The position numbers and the translations under genes were made by a program. A stretch of DNA of 64,000 bases, taken from contig CAZDLO010000009.1 in the NCBI GenBank assembly GCA_964506325.1, forward strand, positions 8,058 to 72,057. Reading direction: 5' to 3'. Shown here one piece after another: positions 1 through 9,336 of this stretch. The notes beneath the pieces are model-generated. The model searched no databases. It was not told where the DNA came from and saw only the letters and a program-made list of their open reading frames with translations. This stretch comes from CAINVV01 sp964506325. Lineage in GTDB: Bacteria > Bacteroidota > Bacteroidia > Bacteroidales > Prolixibacteraceae. How positions within the stretch are numbered: position 1 is the stretch's first letter; the number at the start of each line of letters is the position of its first letter.

Positions 1-1
1 C

Positions 2-1372
2 CAAAAACAGCTGGATTACCAGTCCCTGGAGATGGTCGGATTCATTCATTTTAACATGAATACCTTCACCGATAAGGAATGGGGATACGGGGATGAATCT
101 CCTGCTTTGTTCGACCCCAAAAAGCTGGACGCAGAACAGTGGGTGAAGGCGGCCAAAGATGCCGGGATCAGGGAGTTGATCCTGACAGCCAAGCACCACG
201 ACGGATTCTGCCTCTGGCCAAGTGCCTACACCGAACACTCGGTAAAAAACAGTCCCTATAAAAACGGAAAGGGAGATATCGTCAGAGAGTTTACGGAGGC
301 TTGCGCCAAATATGGAATCAAGGCCGGATTGTACCTTTCACCCTGGGACAGAAATCACGCCGGGTATGGCACACCTGCCTACATTACCTATTACAAGAAC
401 CAGCTCAGGGAGCTGCTGACCAATTACGGCACGATTTGCGAGATGTGGTTCGACGGAGCCAACGGCGGGGACGGCTATTACGGGGGTGCCAGGGAGGTTC
501 GGAAAATTGACAAGCTTTCTTACTATCCCTGGAAGGATATCCGGGAGATCGTTTATAAACTTCAACCAGGAGCCTCCATATTTTCAGATGCCGGTCCCGA
601 CAACCGCTGGATTGGCAACGAGCGTGGCATCGCAGGCGAAACTTTCTGGAGCACGATCAATACAGGGAAACTGATAATCGGGGACAGTGACAGTGATTAC
701 CTTAATACCGGCGACTATTACGGAAGTGCCTGGGTTGTCGGACAGTGTGATGTTTCCATCAGGAAAGGCTGGTTTTTCCACGAAACAGATGATGAAACGG
801 TAAAGACTCCCTCCCAGCTCGCCGACCTCTATTACAAGTCTGTTGGCAGGAATGCAGTCTTCCTGCTCAATATCCCACCCAACCGGGACGGGCTTTTCGC
901 CACAAAAGATGTGGCAGCCATGAAAAAATTCCGTGAAATACTCGACAAAACATTCCGTGAAAATTTGGCAGCCAGTGCAAAGGTTACAGTCTCCGGGGTA
1001 TTCTCTCCCTCCGCAGAATACAGTCCGGGCAATATTACCGATACCGACCTGAGCAGTTTTTGGGCGGCGGCAGAGGGCCAGCGGGCAGCCTCCTTCGAAA
1101 TGGCCATTGACAGCACCAGGAAATTTGACCGCATCCTGTTGCAGGAACCGGTTCGGTTCGGGCAGAGAATCGCCTCCTTTGATGTCCAGGTTTTGGGGTC
1201 GGGAGGTTGGCAGACCATTGCCGCCGGAACCAGCATCGGGTTCAAAAGGTTGTTGAAAATCACCCCTGTATCCGGCAGTAAAGTCAGGATCAACATCAGG
1301 GAATCAAACAATACCCCGGCCATTTCGAATTTTGGCCTCTTCAGGGCCGCCGGAGGGGATGCCATCTTCTGA
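2..1372 (+). CDS. GH29 alpha-L-fucosidase, 5'-truncated by window edge
   Basis: Hydrolyses terminal alpha-L-fucose, probably in the periplasm. The reading frame is open to the first bases, and the ten codons before the ATG at 32 read as the usual GH29 lead-in, so the true start and signal peptide lie outside the window; 456 residues are visible. Family signs are the HFNMNTF segment, the KHHDGFCLWPS substrate-pocket block, and the WFDGAN box whose Asp (codon 452-454) is the expected nucleophile. The last roughly 130 residues form a beta-rich F5/8 type C (discoidin-like) carbohydrate-binding region. The acid/base residue is poorly conserved in GH29 and was not assigned. It heads, in this window, a long same-strand run of glycan-degrading genes; the GH92 start is about 70 bases downstream. 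Family assignment is secure, exact linkage is not. Confidence 0.93.
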   Translation, partial: QKQLDYQSLEMVGFIHFNMNTFTDKEWGYGDESPALFDPKKLDAEQWVKAAKDAGIRELILTAKHHDGFCLWPSAYTEHSVKNSPYKNGKGDIVREFTEACAKYGIKAGLYLSPWDRNHAGYGTPAYITYYKNQLRELLTNYGTICEMWFDGANGGDGYYGGAREVRKIDKLSYYPWKDIREIVYKLQPGASIFSDAGPDNRWIGNERGIAGETFWSTINTGKLIIGDSDSDYLNTGDYYGSAWVVGQCDVSIRKGWFFHETDDETVKTPSQLADLYYKSVGRNAVFLLNIPPNRDGLFATKDVAAMKKFREILDKTFRENLAASAKVTVSGVFSPSAEYSPGNITDTDLSSFWAAAEGQRAASFEMAIDSTRKFDRILLQEPVRFGQRIASFDVQVLGSGGWQTIAAGTSIGFKRLLKITPVSGSKVRINIRESNNTPAISNFGLFRAAGGDAIF

Positions 1373-1440
1373 CAATCGGGCTGAGGAAGAAATGACCTTT
1401 GATAATTTTAATACTGACAGTTAACAATTTTTTTATACCG

Positions 1441-3726
1441 ATGAGAAAAGATATTCTTACCTGTTTCATTTGCTGGATGGCTTTTTCCGTTTACGGACAA
1501 TCCCCGGGCGGGCCTGCTGATTATGTCAACCCATTTATCGGCGCCAGTACCAGCTGCAAACCCCCTTTTGACTGGGGGAAAACATTTCCAGGTGCAGCCA
1601 CCCCCTTCGGGATGGTTCAGGTAAGCCCGAACACAATCACCGGTGGTGACAACGGGTCAGGATACAGCAATGAACATACCAGCATCGAGGGTTTTGCCTT
1701 CACCCAGATGAGCGGAGTCGGCTGGTATGGTGACCTTGGTAATTTTCTGGTGATGCCCACGGTGGGACCGCTTAAAACTTCCTCAGGAAAAGAAAATTCT
1801 CCCTTAAAAGGCTATCGTTCCCGTTTTGACAAGAGGAGTGAAAAGGCTTCAGCAGGATATTATGAGGTAACCCTCAGTGATTACAACATCAAAGCCCGGC
1901 TGACAGCCGCTCCTCACAGCGGCATCATGCAGTTCAGGTTTCCCGGTCACCGGCAATCGCGCATCCAGATAGACCTGGCCAGGAGAGTCGGAGGCACCTC
2001 AACGTTGCAGCACATCAAAGTTGTGAACGAAAACACCATTTCTGGCTGGATGCAATGTACTCCTGAAGGTGGTGGATGGGGAAATGGCGGCGGGCATCCC
2101 GATTATACGGTCTATTTTTATGCCGAATTCTCCAAACCACTGAGAAATTACGGCATCTGGTCTGCTGACATCCCTGACGGTATCGGCAGAAAGCGGGAAG
2201 ATGTTGGGAGCGCCGCCTACCAGGAACGGATCTCTGCAGCCAAAATTACAAGGAATATCAAGGAATTTGAAGGTAAACACCTCGGTTTCTTTACCGAATT
2301 CTCTACCTCAGACCAGGAGGAGGTCACACTGAAAGCAGGTATTTCATTTGTCAGTGCTGAAGGAGCAGAAAAAAACCTAAAAGCCGAGATACCGGGTTGG
2401 AATTTCGATGAAACTGCCGGTAAAGCAAGAGAATCCTGGGACAAGGCACTGGGAAATATGACCATCCAGACCAGGAACGAAGACCTGAAAGTCATATTCT
2501 ATACCGCCCTGTATCATACCATGATCGATCCAAGGGCCTACACCGATGTGGATGGCAACTACACAGGCGGAGATAAAAAAACGCACCATACGGAGGCTTT
2601 TACCAAGCGCACGATTTTCAGCGGATGGGATGTCTTTCGCAGTCAGATGCCGCTGCAGACCATTATCAATCCGCTGATGGTCAGTGATATCATCAATTCT
2701 CTCGTTACCCTTGCCGACGAGAGCGGTAAAAACTACCTGGAGCGCTGGGAATTTCTGAATGCCTACAGCGGATGCATGGTAGGCAACCCTGCAGTTTCAG
2801 TCCTGGCAGATGCCTATGCCAAAGGAATCAGAAGCTATGATATTGAGAAGGCTTACAACCTGGCAAAAAGTACCTGCGAAAAATTTGGCAATGGTAATTT
2901 GGGCTATACCCCAAAATCTGTCTCAGAAACTCTGGAACATGCCTACAGCGAGTGGTGCCTCTCGGAACTGGCACGGCAGCTTGGGAAAACAACGGATGCC
3001 GGGATTTACAGGAAAAGGTCGGAATCGTACAAAAACATTTTTGACGCACAGTACAACTCCTTCAGGCCACGCCTGAAAGATGGGAGCTATGTTCCATGGC
3101 CTGACAAAGGCAGGCTGAAATTCGGGTATGGTACCGTCGAATCAAACCCATACCAGCAGGGATGGTTCGTACCGCATGATGTCCCGGGTATGGTCGCCCT
3201 CATGGGAGGGAGAGAAAAGGTAATCAATGATTTAAACAATTTCTTTGAGAAAACGCCGGCCGACTTTCAATGGAATGAATACTACAATCATTCGAACGAA
3301 CCGGTTCAGCATGTCCCATTTCTTTACAACCGCCTTGGCGAACCCTGGCAAACCCAAAAGTGGGTCCGGTTTATCTGCGAAAAGGCCTATTCAGCCAAAG
3401 GATTGATCGGAGACGAAGATGTTGGCCAGATGTCAGCCTGGTACGTGCTTTCTGCCTGCGGGATACATCCGGTCTGCCCGGGGGAAACCCGTTTTGAAAT
3501 TACAAGTCCCGTCTTCGACCGGGCAGACATTCTCACCGGCTCTGGTACGACATTTACTATCAAGGCATTGAATAACAGTCCGGAGAATGTATACATCCAA
3601 TCAGCCCTACTGAATGGCAAACCATATCTTAAATGCTACATAGATTACCGTGATATAATGAATGGCGGAGTTCTTGAACTTACCTTGGCAAATCAGCCGA
3701 ATAAAAACTGGGGAATTGATGAATAA
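1441..3726 (+). CDS. GH92 alpha-mannosidase
   Basis: Calcium-dependent exo-acting alpha-mannosidase family, secreted. The protein has 761 residues when started at ATG 1441, which gives a clean signal peptide ending near VYGQ; a start at 1399 would add 14 residues ahead of it. GH92 landmarks are the N-terminal YVNPFIG block, the SGWDVFRSQMPL segment, the HSNEPVQH segment near the C-terminal catalytic domain, and GDEDVGQMSAWYVLSA, the family signature with acidic catalytic residues. Length is normal for the family. The stop overlaps the start of the next gene (GH27) by eight bases, so the two are probably translationally coupled. A second, more divergent GH92 lies at 27431-29713. Which mannosidic linkage is cut cannot be told from sequence. 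Confidence 0.93.
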   Translation: MRKDILTCFICWMAFSVYGQSPGGPADYVNPFIGASTSCKPPFDWGKTFPGAATPFGMVQVSPNTITGGDNGSGYSNEHTSIEGFAFTQMSGVGWYGDLGNFLVMPTVGPLKTSSGKENSPLKGYRSRFDKRSEKASAGYYEVTLSDYNIKARLTAAPHSGIMQFRFPGHRQSRIQIDLARRVGGTSTLQHIKVVNENTISGWMQCTPEGGGWGNGGGHPDYTVYFYAEFSKPLRNYGIWSADIPDGIGRKREDVGSAAYQERISAAKITRNIKEFEGKHLGFFTEFSTSDQEEVTLKAGISFVSAEGAEKNLKAEIPGWNFDETAGKARESWDKALGNMTIQTRNEDLKVIFYTALYHTMIDPRAYTDVDGNYTGGDKKTHHTEAFTKRTIFSGWDVFRSQMPLQTIINPLMVSDIINSLVTLADESGKNYLERWEFLNAYSGCMVGNPAVSVLADAYAKGIRSYDIEKAYNLAKSTCEKFGNGNLGYTPKSVSETLEHAYSEWCLSELARQLGKTTDAGIYRKRSESYKNIFDAQYNSFRPRLKDGSYVPWPDKGRLKFGYGTVESNPYQQGWFVPHDVPGMVALMGGREKVINDLNNFFEKTPADFQWNEYYNHSNEPVQHVPFLYNRLGEPWQTQKWVRFICEKAYSAKGLIGDEDVGQMSAWYVLSACGIHPVCPGETRFEITSPVFDRADILTGSGTTFTIKALNNSPENVYIQSALLNGKPYLKCYIDYRDIMNGGVLELTLANQPNKNWGIDE

Positions 3727-5737
3727 ACTTATGAAAGTCCTGGCTGTCCTCCAGGTTCTTATTACCTGTGCGACTTCTGGCTTCAGCACTGAAAAAAGCA
3801 GCATCGTCTGGCTGGACGACCTTAAAATTCAGTCATTCTCAGAAGGAATCCCTTCCGTATCGGCAAAGAAGAGCGGAGGCGGAGATTCTATACTCCTGGC
3901 AGGAAGGTATTTTGAACGTGGGATCGGGGTTCATTCTGTCAGTGTATTATCGTTCCTGCTGAATGGAAAAGCGGAAAAATTTTCAGCCACTGTAGGTGCC
4001 GATGACAAAGGGAACAAAAATATGCAGGTAAAATTTTTCGTACTCGGGGATCGTAAAATCCTTTTCGAAAGCGGTGCTATGAAGGTAGGTGATGTTCCCA
4101 AAAAGGTCAGTATTCCTCTTGGCGGAGTCAGTCGGCTGGGCCTCCTGGTGACAGTCAGTCAGGAGGATGAAGGATATGGCAAGACCTATTCCGACTGGGC
4201 AGACGCACGACTGGTCATGCAAGGCGAAAGCCTGCCTCAACCCATTCCCAACGACGGAGAAAAATACATCTTAACTCCTGCCCCGGCAAATACTCCCAAG
4301 ATTAATTCGGCCGGAATTTTTGGGGTGACACCCGGCAATCCATTTCTATATACCATAGCCGCTACCGGGGAACGTCCGGTCATTTTTTCGGCAAGGAATC
4401 TGCCGGACGGACTTTCACTTGATTCCATAACCGGAATTATTACAGGGAAAGTTCTCCAAAGAGGTACATCTCAGGCTTCCCTGCATGCGAAAAATGCATT
4501 TGGGGAAGATTCCAGGCAACTAAAAATTGTCGTGGGCGACACAATTGGCCTCACCCCTCCCATCGGGTGGAACGGATGGAACTCCTGGGCCCGGAATATC
4601 GATGGGGAAAAGGTACTTGCCTCTGCCAATGCCATGGTAAAGATGGGGCTGAGCAATCACGGCTGGACCTACATCAACATCGACGATACCTGGGAGGGAC
4701 AGCGGGGAGGCAGGTTCAACGGCCTCCAGGCAAATGAAAAATTTCCGGAATTCAAAACGATGATTGACAAGATCCATGCCATGGGACTTAAGCTGGGCCT
4801 CTACTCTTCTCCCTGGATTTCCACCTACGCCGGTTACGCAGGGGCCTCCTCCGATTTTGAAAAAGGGGAATATCCCGATTCTATCAAAATCAACAAAAGA
4901 GCCTATCGTCATATTGGAAAATACAGGTTTGAAAAGGAGGATGCCCTGCAAATGGCTGAATGGGGAGTCGACTACCTGAAATATGACTGGCGCATTGAGC
5001 TGAATTCGGCTGAACGTATGTCGGCCGCCCTCAAAAATTCGGGAAGGGATATCATTTACAGCCTGTCGAATTCCGCTCCGTTTGCCAATGCCGGGGACTG
5101 GGCACGTATTGCCAACCTGTGGCGGACCGGTCCGGATATCCGCGACAGCTGGCTCAGCCTCTATACCTCGGCCTTTACCATCGACAAATGGGCTCCTTAC
5201 GGTGGTCCGGGACATTGGAATGACCCTGATATGCTTATCCTCGGAAATGTGACTACGGGCACTGAACTGCACCCTACACGGCTTACCCCCGACGAACAAT
5301 ACAGCCATGTCAGCCTCTTCAGCCTGCTTGCAGCACCACTGCTTATCGGGTGTCCCATCGAACAACTCGATGAATTTACCCTCAACCTGCTTACCAACGA
5401 TGAGGTGATTGCTATTAACCAGGATCCGCTGGGAAAACCAGGAAGGCTGGTCGAAGAAAAAGAGGGCATCCAAATATGGACCAAACTACTGGAAGACGGA
5501 TCAATCGCTGCTGGTCTTTTCAATACGGATGACTATGGAAAAACACCACAGTCCTTTTTTCGCTGGGGAGATGAAAGTCCGAAAACCATTTCCTTCGATT
5601 TTGCCAGGATAGGGCTGAAAGGAAAGTATAAGATCCGGGATGTATGGAGGCAGAAAGTTCTTGGAGAGTTTCAAGATTCTTTTCAGACGGAAATCAGGCA
5701 CCATGGTGTGGTCCTTTTAAAAATTGAAAAAATCTGA
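3719..5737 (+). CDS. GH27 alpha-galactosidase with N-terminal NPCBM domain
   Basis: Retaining exo-hydrolase, probably removing alpha-D-galactose (GH27 also includes N-acetylgalactosaminidase activity). Started at ATG 3719 it has 672 residues; ATG 3731 in the same frame is an alternative. Order: signal peptide (about 1-22), NPCBM-like carbohydrate-binding domain (about 22-155), Ig-like putative linker domain (about 175-268), GH27 barrel from GLTPPIGWNGWNSW (about 272), and a C-terminal beta domain. The nucleophile is Asp423 in YLKYDWR and the acid/base is Asp473 in RTGPDIRDSW. The start overlaps the GH92 stop by eight bases. The gene at 5857-7878 has the same architecture, so the pair is a tandem duplication. 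Alternative sugar specificities are possible within the family. Confidence 0.93.
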   Translation: MNKLMKVLAVLQVLITCATSGFSTEKSSIVWLDDLKIQSFSEGIPSVSAKKSGGGDSILLAGRYFERGIGVHSVSVLSFLLNGKAEKFSATVGADDKGNKNMQVKFFVLGDRKILFESGAMKVGDVPKKVSIPLGGVSRLGLLVTVSQEDEGYGKTYSDWADARLVMQGESLPQPIPNDGEKYILTPAPANTPKINSAGIFGVTPGNPFLYTIAATGERPVIFSARNLPDGLSLDSITGIITGKVLQRGTSQASLHAKNAFGEDSRQLKIVVGDTIGLTPPIGWNGWNSWARNIDGEKVLASANAMVKMGLSNHGWTYINIDDTWEGQRGGRFNGLQANEKFPEFKTMIDKIHAMGLKLGLYSSPWISTYAGYAGASSDFEKGEYPDSIKINKRAYRHIGKYRFEKEDALQMAEWGVDYLKYDWRIELNSAERMSAALKNSGRDIIYSLSNSAPFANAGDWARIANLWRTGPDIRDSWLSLYTSAFTIDKWAPYGGPGHWNDPDMLILGNVTTGTELHPTRLTPDEQYSHVSLFSLLAAPLLIGCPIEQLDEFTLNLLTNDEVIAINQDPLGKPGRLVEEKEGIQIWTKLLEDGSIAAGLFNTDDYGKTPQSFFRWGDESPKTISFDFARIGLKGKYKIRDVWRQKVLGEFQDSFQTEIRHHGVVLLKIEKI

Positions 5738-5856
5738 TGTGTTGCCCGGACAGCCAGCTCTGCTCCCTTCCTATAAACGGGTCGGGGGAGGTCAATCTCA
5801 AGAAAGATTATTTATGTTGTTATAAAATAGTCACTTATTAAAAATACTTTTAAATC

Positions 5857-7878
5857 ATGCCCCCATTTCCAAAACTCACCCTTCTTGCCCTCCTGGTAAT
5901 TTTCGGATCCTGTTCAGAGAAAACATCAATTGTCTGGGTGGATGATCTGAATTTGGTGGAATTTTCAGAAGGAGTTCGTCCGGTAAAGGCTAAATCAAAC
6001 TACCTCACCGATACCATAAGCATCGGCGGAGTCACTTACGAGAGAGGGTTTGGTTCAATAACAACAGCAGTATTTCCTTTCTCTCTGAATGGAAATGCCC
6101 GGCGGTTTACGGCAGAAGTTGGTCCGGATGACCAGGGGAACAAAGATGCCCTGTTGAAATTTTTTGTCCTGGGAGACGGAAAGGTGTTGTTCGAAAGCGG
6201 TGAGATGAAGGCCGGAGACAAGGCCAGGGTGATCGATCTGGACCTTTCAGGTGTCAGGAGGCTGGGGCTACTGGCAACAGACAATATCGGCGGACTGAAG
6301 AATAACAGGACCTACTGCGACTGGGCCGATGCAAAATTTGAAATGATTGGGGACAGCCTGCCGAAACCAATACCAAACCTGGCAGAAAAGGTTATTCTGA
6401 CGCCAGAGGCCCCCCAGACACCCCGGATCAATTCTCCAAAGGTTTTCGGGGCAACACCGGGAAATCCATTTTTGTTTGCAATAGCGGCCACCGGAAACCG
6501 CCCTGTACGTTTTGCCGCTGACAACCTGCCCGTCGGGCTGGTCCTGGACTCCCTTACAGGTATTATCACCGGGAAAGTAAGCAAACGAGGCCAATACTAT
6601 ACGACCATCCAGGCAAAAAATGACCTGGGAGCGGCTTCAGAAATACTGAAGATATCCATTGGTGACACCATCTCCCTTACCCCTCCGATCGGATGGAACG
6701 GGTGGAATTCCTGGGCGGAAAAGCTGGACAGGGAAAAGGTGATAGCCTGTGCCGAAGCCATGGTAAACAAAGGTTTGAGTAACCATGGCTGGAGTTACAT
6801 CAACATCGATGATTCATGGCAGGGATTTAGGGGTGGGAAGCTGAATGCTCTTCAACCCAACGAAAAATTTCCGGAAATCCGGGAGATGGTATCCTTCATC
6901 CACTCCCTGGGTTTAAAGGCCGGGATATATACAACTCCCTATGTTTACAGTTATGCCGGCTATCCGGGCGCCTCATCTGATTTTGAAAAAGGCGGGGAGA
7001 AACATGAACCCATCAAGAAAAACAGGCGTTCCTCAGCACCCATAGGAAAGTACCGCTTTGAAAAAAACGACGCCCTTCAGATGGCCGAATGGGGCTTCGA
7101 TTACCTGAAATACGACTGGCGTATTGATGTTACCTCAACGGAAAGAATGTCGGAAGCCCTCAAAAAGTCTGGAAGGGATATCATTTTCAGCATTTCCAAC
7201 AATGCACCGTTTGAGAAGGCAGCCGACTGGGCTAGGTTAACCCATGCCTGGCGCACCGGACCAGATATCCGGGACAGCTGGCCAAGCCTTTTTTCACTGG
7301 CTTTTACCATCGACAAATGGGCAGAATTTGCCGGTCCGGGACATTGGAACGACCCTGATATGATGATCCTTGGAAACGTGAGCATGGGTCCTTCGGCCTT
7401 GCATCCGACCCGGCTCACACCCAACGAGCAGTACAGCCATGTCAGCATCTTCAGCCTGCTGGCAGCACCACTGCTTATCGGCTGCCCCATCGAACAGCTG
7501 GATGAATTTACCCTCAGCCTCCTCACCAACGATGAGGTGATCGGAATAAACCAGGACCCATTGGGAAAACCAGCCCGGCTGGTACTGGATGAAAATGATT
7601 TCCAGGTCTGGCTGAAACCGCTGGAGGATGGGTCATGCGCCGCCGGAATATTCCATACAGGTGGTTACGGCAATACACCTCAGTCCTATTTCAGGTGGGG
7701 AAACGAATCCTCAAAAAAATTCACCTTCCGTTTCTCAAAATTCGGACTGACAGGACAATTCAACCTGCGGGACCTTTGGCGGCAAAAGGATCTGGGTGAA
7801 TTCGACACGGAATTCAGCGCCGAAATACCCCATCACGGAGTATTCCTGGTAAGGATCAAACCGGTTGCACAAAAATGA
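5857..7878 (+). CDS. GH27 alpha-galactosidase paralogue, lipoprotein
   Basis: Second GH27 enzyme, 673 residues, with the same domain order as its neighbour: NPCBM-like, Ig-like, GH27 barrel, C-terminal beta domain. The N-terminus differs: a lipoprotein signal ending in FGSC (Cys about residue 20) predicts lipid anchoring, whereas the first copy has a signal peptide without a clear lipobox. Asp420 (YLKYDWRID) is the expected nucleophile and Asp470 (RTGPDIRDSW) the acid/base, so both are intact. Differences cluster in loops, for example TTPYVYSYAGYPG against SSPWISTYAGYAG, which may change substrate fit. It starts 119 bases after the first copy; no hairpin or promoter match was seen in that gap. 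Family secure; division of labour between copies is inference. Confidence 0.92.
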   Translation: MPPFPKLTLLALLVIFGSCSEKTSIVWVDDLNLVEFSEGVRPVKAKSNYLTDTISIGGVTYERGFGSITTAVFPFSLNGNARRFTAEVGPDDQGNKDALLKFFVLGDGKVLFESGEMKAGDKARVIDLDLSGVRRLGLLATDNIGGLKNNRTYCDWADAKFEMIGDSLPKPIPNLAEKVILTPEAPQTPRINSPKVFGATPGNPFLFAIAATGNRPVRFAADNLPVGLVLDSLTGIITGKVSKRGQYYTTIQAKNDLGAASEILKISIGDTISLTPPIGWNGWNSWAEKLDREKVIACAEAMVNKGLSNHGWSYINIDDSWQGFRGGKLNALQPNEKFPEIREMVSFIHSLGLKAGIYTTPYVYSYAGYPGASSDFEKGGEKHEPIKKNRRSSAPIGKYRFEKNDALQMAEWGFDYLKYDWRIDVTSTERMSEALKKSGRDIIFSISNNAPFEKAADWARLTHAWRTGPDIRDSWPSLFSLAFTIDKWAEFAGPGHWNDPDMMILGNVSMGPSALHPTRLTPNEQYSHVSIFSLLAAPLLIGCPIEQLDEFTLSLLTNDEVIGINQDPLGKPARLVLDENDFQVWLKPLEDGSCAAGIFHTGGYGNTPQSYFRWGNESSKKFTFRFSKFGLTGQFNLRDLWRQKDLGEFDTEFSAEIPHHGVFLVRIKPVAQK

Positions 7879-7946
7879 AGTCAGCCGGAACCATTGCCCA
7901 ATCCGGCAAGAGGTTTTCGATTGCAAAAATTAAATATTTGAACCCC

Positions 7947-9320
7947 ATGAAACTGAACCGACGACACTTTATGAAACTTTCCGGCATTGCTGCAGCCTCA
8001 GCAATAGCTGTTCCAACCATAATTTCTGCATGTGCCAGGGGTAAAAATGGCCATGTAGCCCCTTCCGACAGGGTTAACCTGGCTTTTCTCGGGTCTGGCA
8101 ACCAGGCCATGAATGATATCCGGGACTTTATCACTGACAAAAGGGTTCAGATAGTAGGGATCTGTGATGTCAATACCCAAAGTACAGGATATTGGGACGG
8201 CAAACCCGGAGGCAGGGAGGTTGGCGTAAACCTTGTCAATGAAACCTATTCTCAGCTCTATGGAAAGAAATACAATTCCTGCACGGGATTTGAAGATTTC
8301 AGGGAGGTGATCGCCAGGAAGGATATTGATGCCGTGGAGGTGGTATTACCTGATCACTGGCATTCCATCCCTGTGCTGATGGCTGCCAAAGCCGGAAAAG
8401 ATATCTACTGCCAGAAACCGCTGGCCCTGACAATACCCGAAGGAAGGGCAATGGCGGATGCTGTGAAAAAATATGGGGTGATATTTCAGACAGGAAGCCA
8501 GCAGCGTTCGGAAGATAATTTCAGGTGGATTTGTGAGCTGGTCAGAAATGGCAGGATCGGCAAGTTGCACACTGTGGAATGCGGTCTCCCCTCCGGTACC
8601 CCGGATTACGGGAAGACAGGCCAGCTGACTGAAACAATTCCTGTTCCGAAAGGATTTGATTACGAGACCTGGCTGGGTCCGGCACCCGATGCACCCTATT
8701 GCCCGGCACGTACCCATGTCAACTTCAGGTGGGTGCTCGATTATTCCGGCGGACAGGTGACCGACTGGGGCGGACATCACCCGGATATTGCCCAGTGGGG
8801 AATGGGGACCGAACTTACAGGCCCGGTCAGGATTCAGAATGCCAGGGCTGAATGGGCAGTACACCCGGTATGGAATACTGCTACAGAGTACTATTTCGAA
8901 TGTTTGTACGCCAACGGTGTAAAACTAATCATCTCCAACAAGTTACGCGGCGGTGTCACCTTCCGGGGAACGGATGGATGGGCCTGGGTAAGCCGTGGAA
9001 GAGACAGGTTCGAGCTGCTTCCTGAAAATCTGAAAGATACTGTCATAGGTGATAATGAAATCCACCTGTACAAAAGCGACAACCATTTCAGGAATTTCAT
9101 TGACTGCGTATATTCACGGAAAGAGACCATCGCACCGGCAGAAATTGGCCATCGCTCTATAACCATGTCGCACCTGGGAAATATCGCCATGAAACTGAAG
9201 CAGGATCTGGATTGGGATCCGGTTGCAGAAAAATTCAAAGACAACGATCTGGCCAACAGTATGCTGTCGAGGAAAATGAGAGAGCCCTGGGCAACTGTCT
9301 ATCAAGAATATTTAGTCTAA
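7947..9320 (+). CDS. Tat-exported Gfo/Idh/MocA family oxidoreductase
   Basis: NAD(P)-dependent sugar dehydrogenase-type protein of 457 residues. ATG 7947 was preferred to the upstream in-frame start at 7875 because it places a Tat-type signal (LNRRHFMKL, then a hydrophobic stretch ending IISAC) at the N-terminus. The Rossmann domain follows (VNLAFLGSGNQ, VGICDVN), then the PDHWHS segment and CQKPLAL, where the Lys of the family EKP-type motif sits, and DWGGHHPDIAQWG in the C-terminal domain with the expected His/Asp. It belongs to the same subgroup as 46431-47744, sharing the PDHWH and D-W-x-GHH-x-DIAxWG blocks. Some enzymes of this fold are GH109 glycosidases with bound NAD, so a hydrolase is an alternative. 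It sits between GH27 and GH105 genes. Confidence 0.85.
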   Translation: MKLNRRHFMKLSGIAAASAIAVPTIISACARGKNGHVAPSDRVNLAFLGSGNQAMNDIRDFITDKRVQIVGICDVNTQSTGYWDGKPGGREVGVNLVNETYSQLYGKKYNSCTGFEDFREVIARKDIDAVEVVLPDHWHSIPVLMAAKAGKDIYCQKPLALTIPEGRAMADAVKKYGVIFQTGSQQRSEDNFRWICELVRNGRIGKLHTVECGLPSGTPDYGKTGQLTETIPVPKGFDYETWLGPAPDAPYCPARTHVNFRWVLDYSGGQVTDWGGHHPDIAQWGMGTELTGPVRIQNARAEWAVHPVWNTATEYYFECLYANGVKLIISNKLRGGVTFRGTDGWAWVSRGRDRFELLPENLKDTVIGDNEIHLYKSDNHFRNFIDCVYSRKETIAPAEIGHRSITMSHLGNIAMKLKQDLDWDPVAEKFKDNDLANSMLSRKMREPWATVYQEYLV

Positions 9321-9336
9321 TTAAAAAATAAGAACA

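Noticed and set aside
4520..5473. 317-codon open frame on the - strand opposite the GH27 gene
   Set aside because: It is a shadow of the conserved GH27 coding frame, with no family-like sequence of its own.
7875..7946. Extended N-terminus of the Gfo/Idh/MocA protein overlapping the GH27 stop
   Set aside because: The added 24 residues would precede and hide the Tat signal that begins at 7947.
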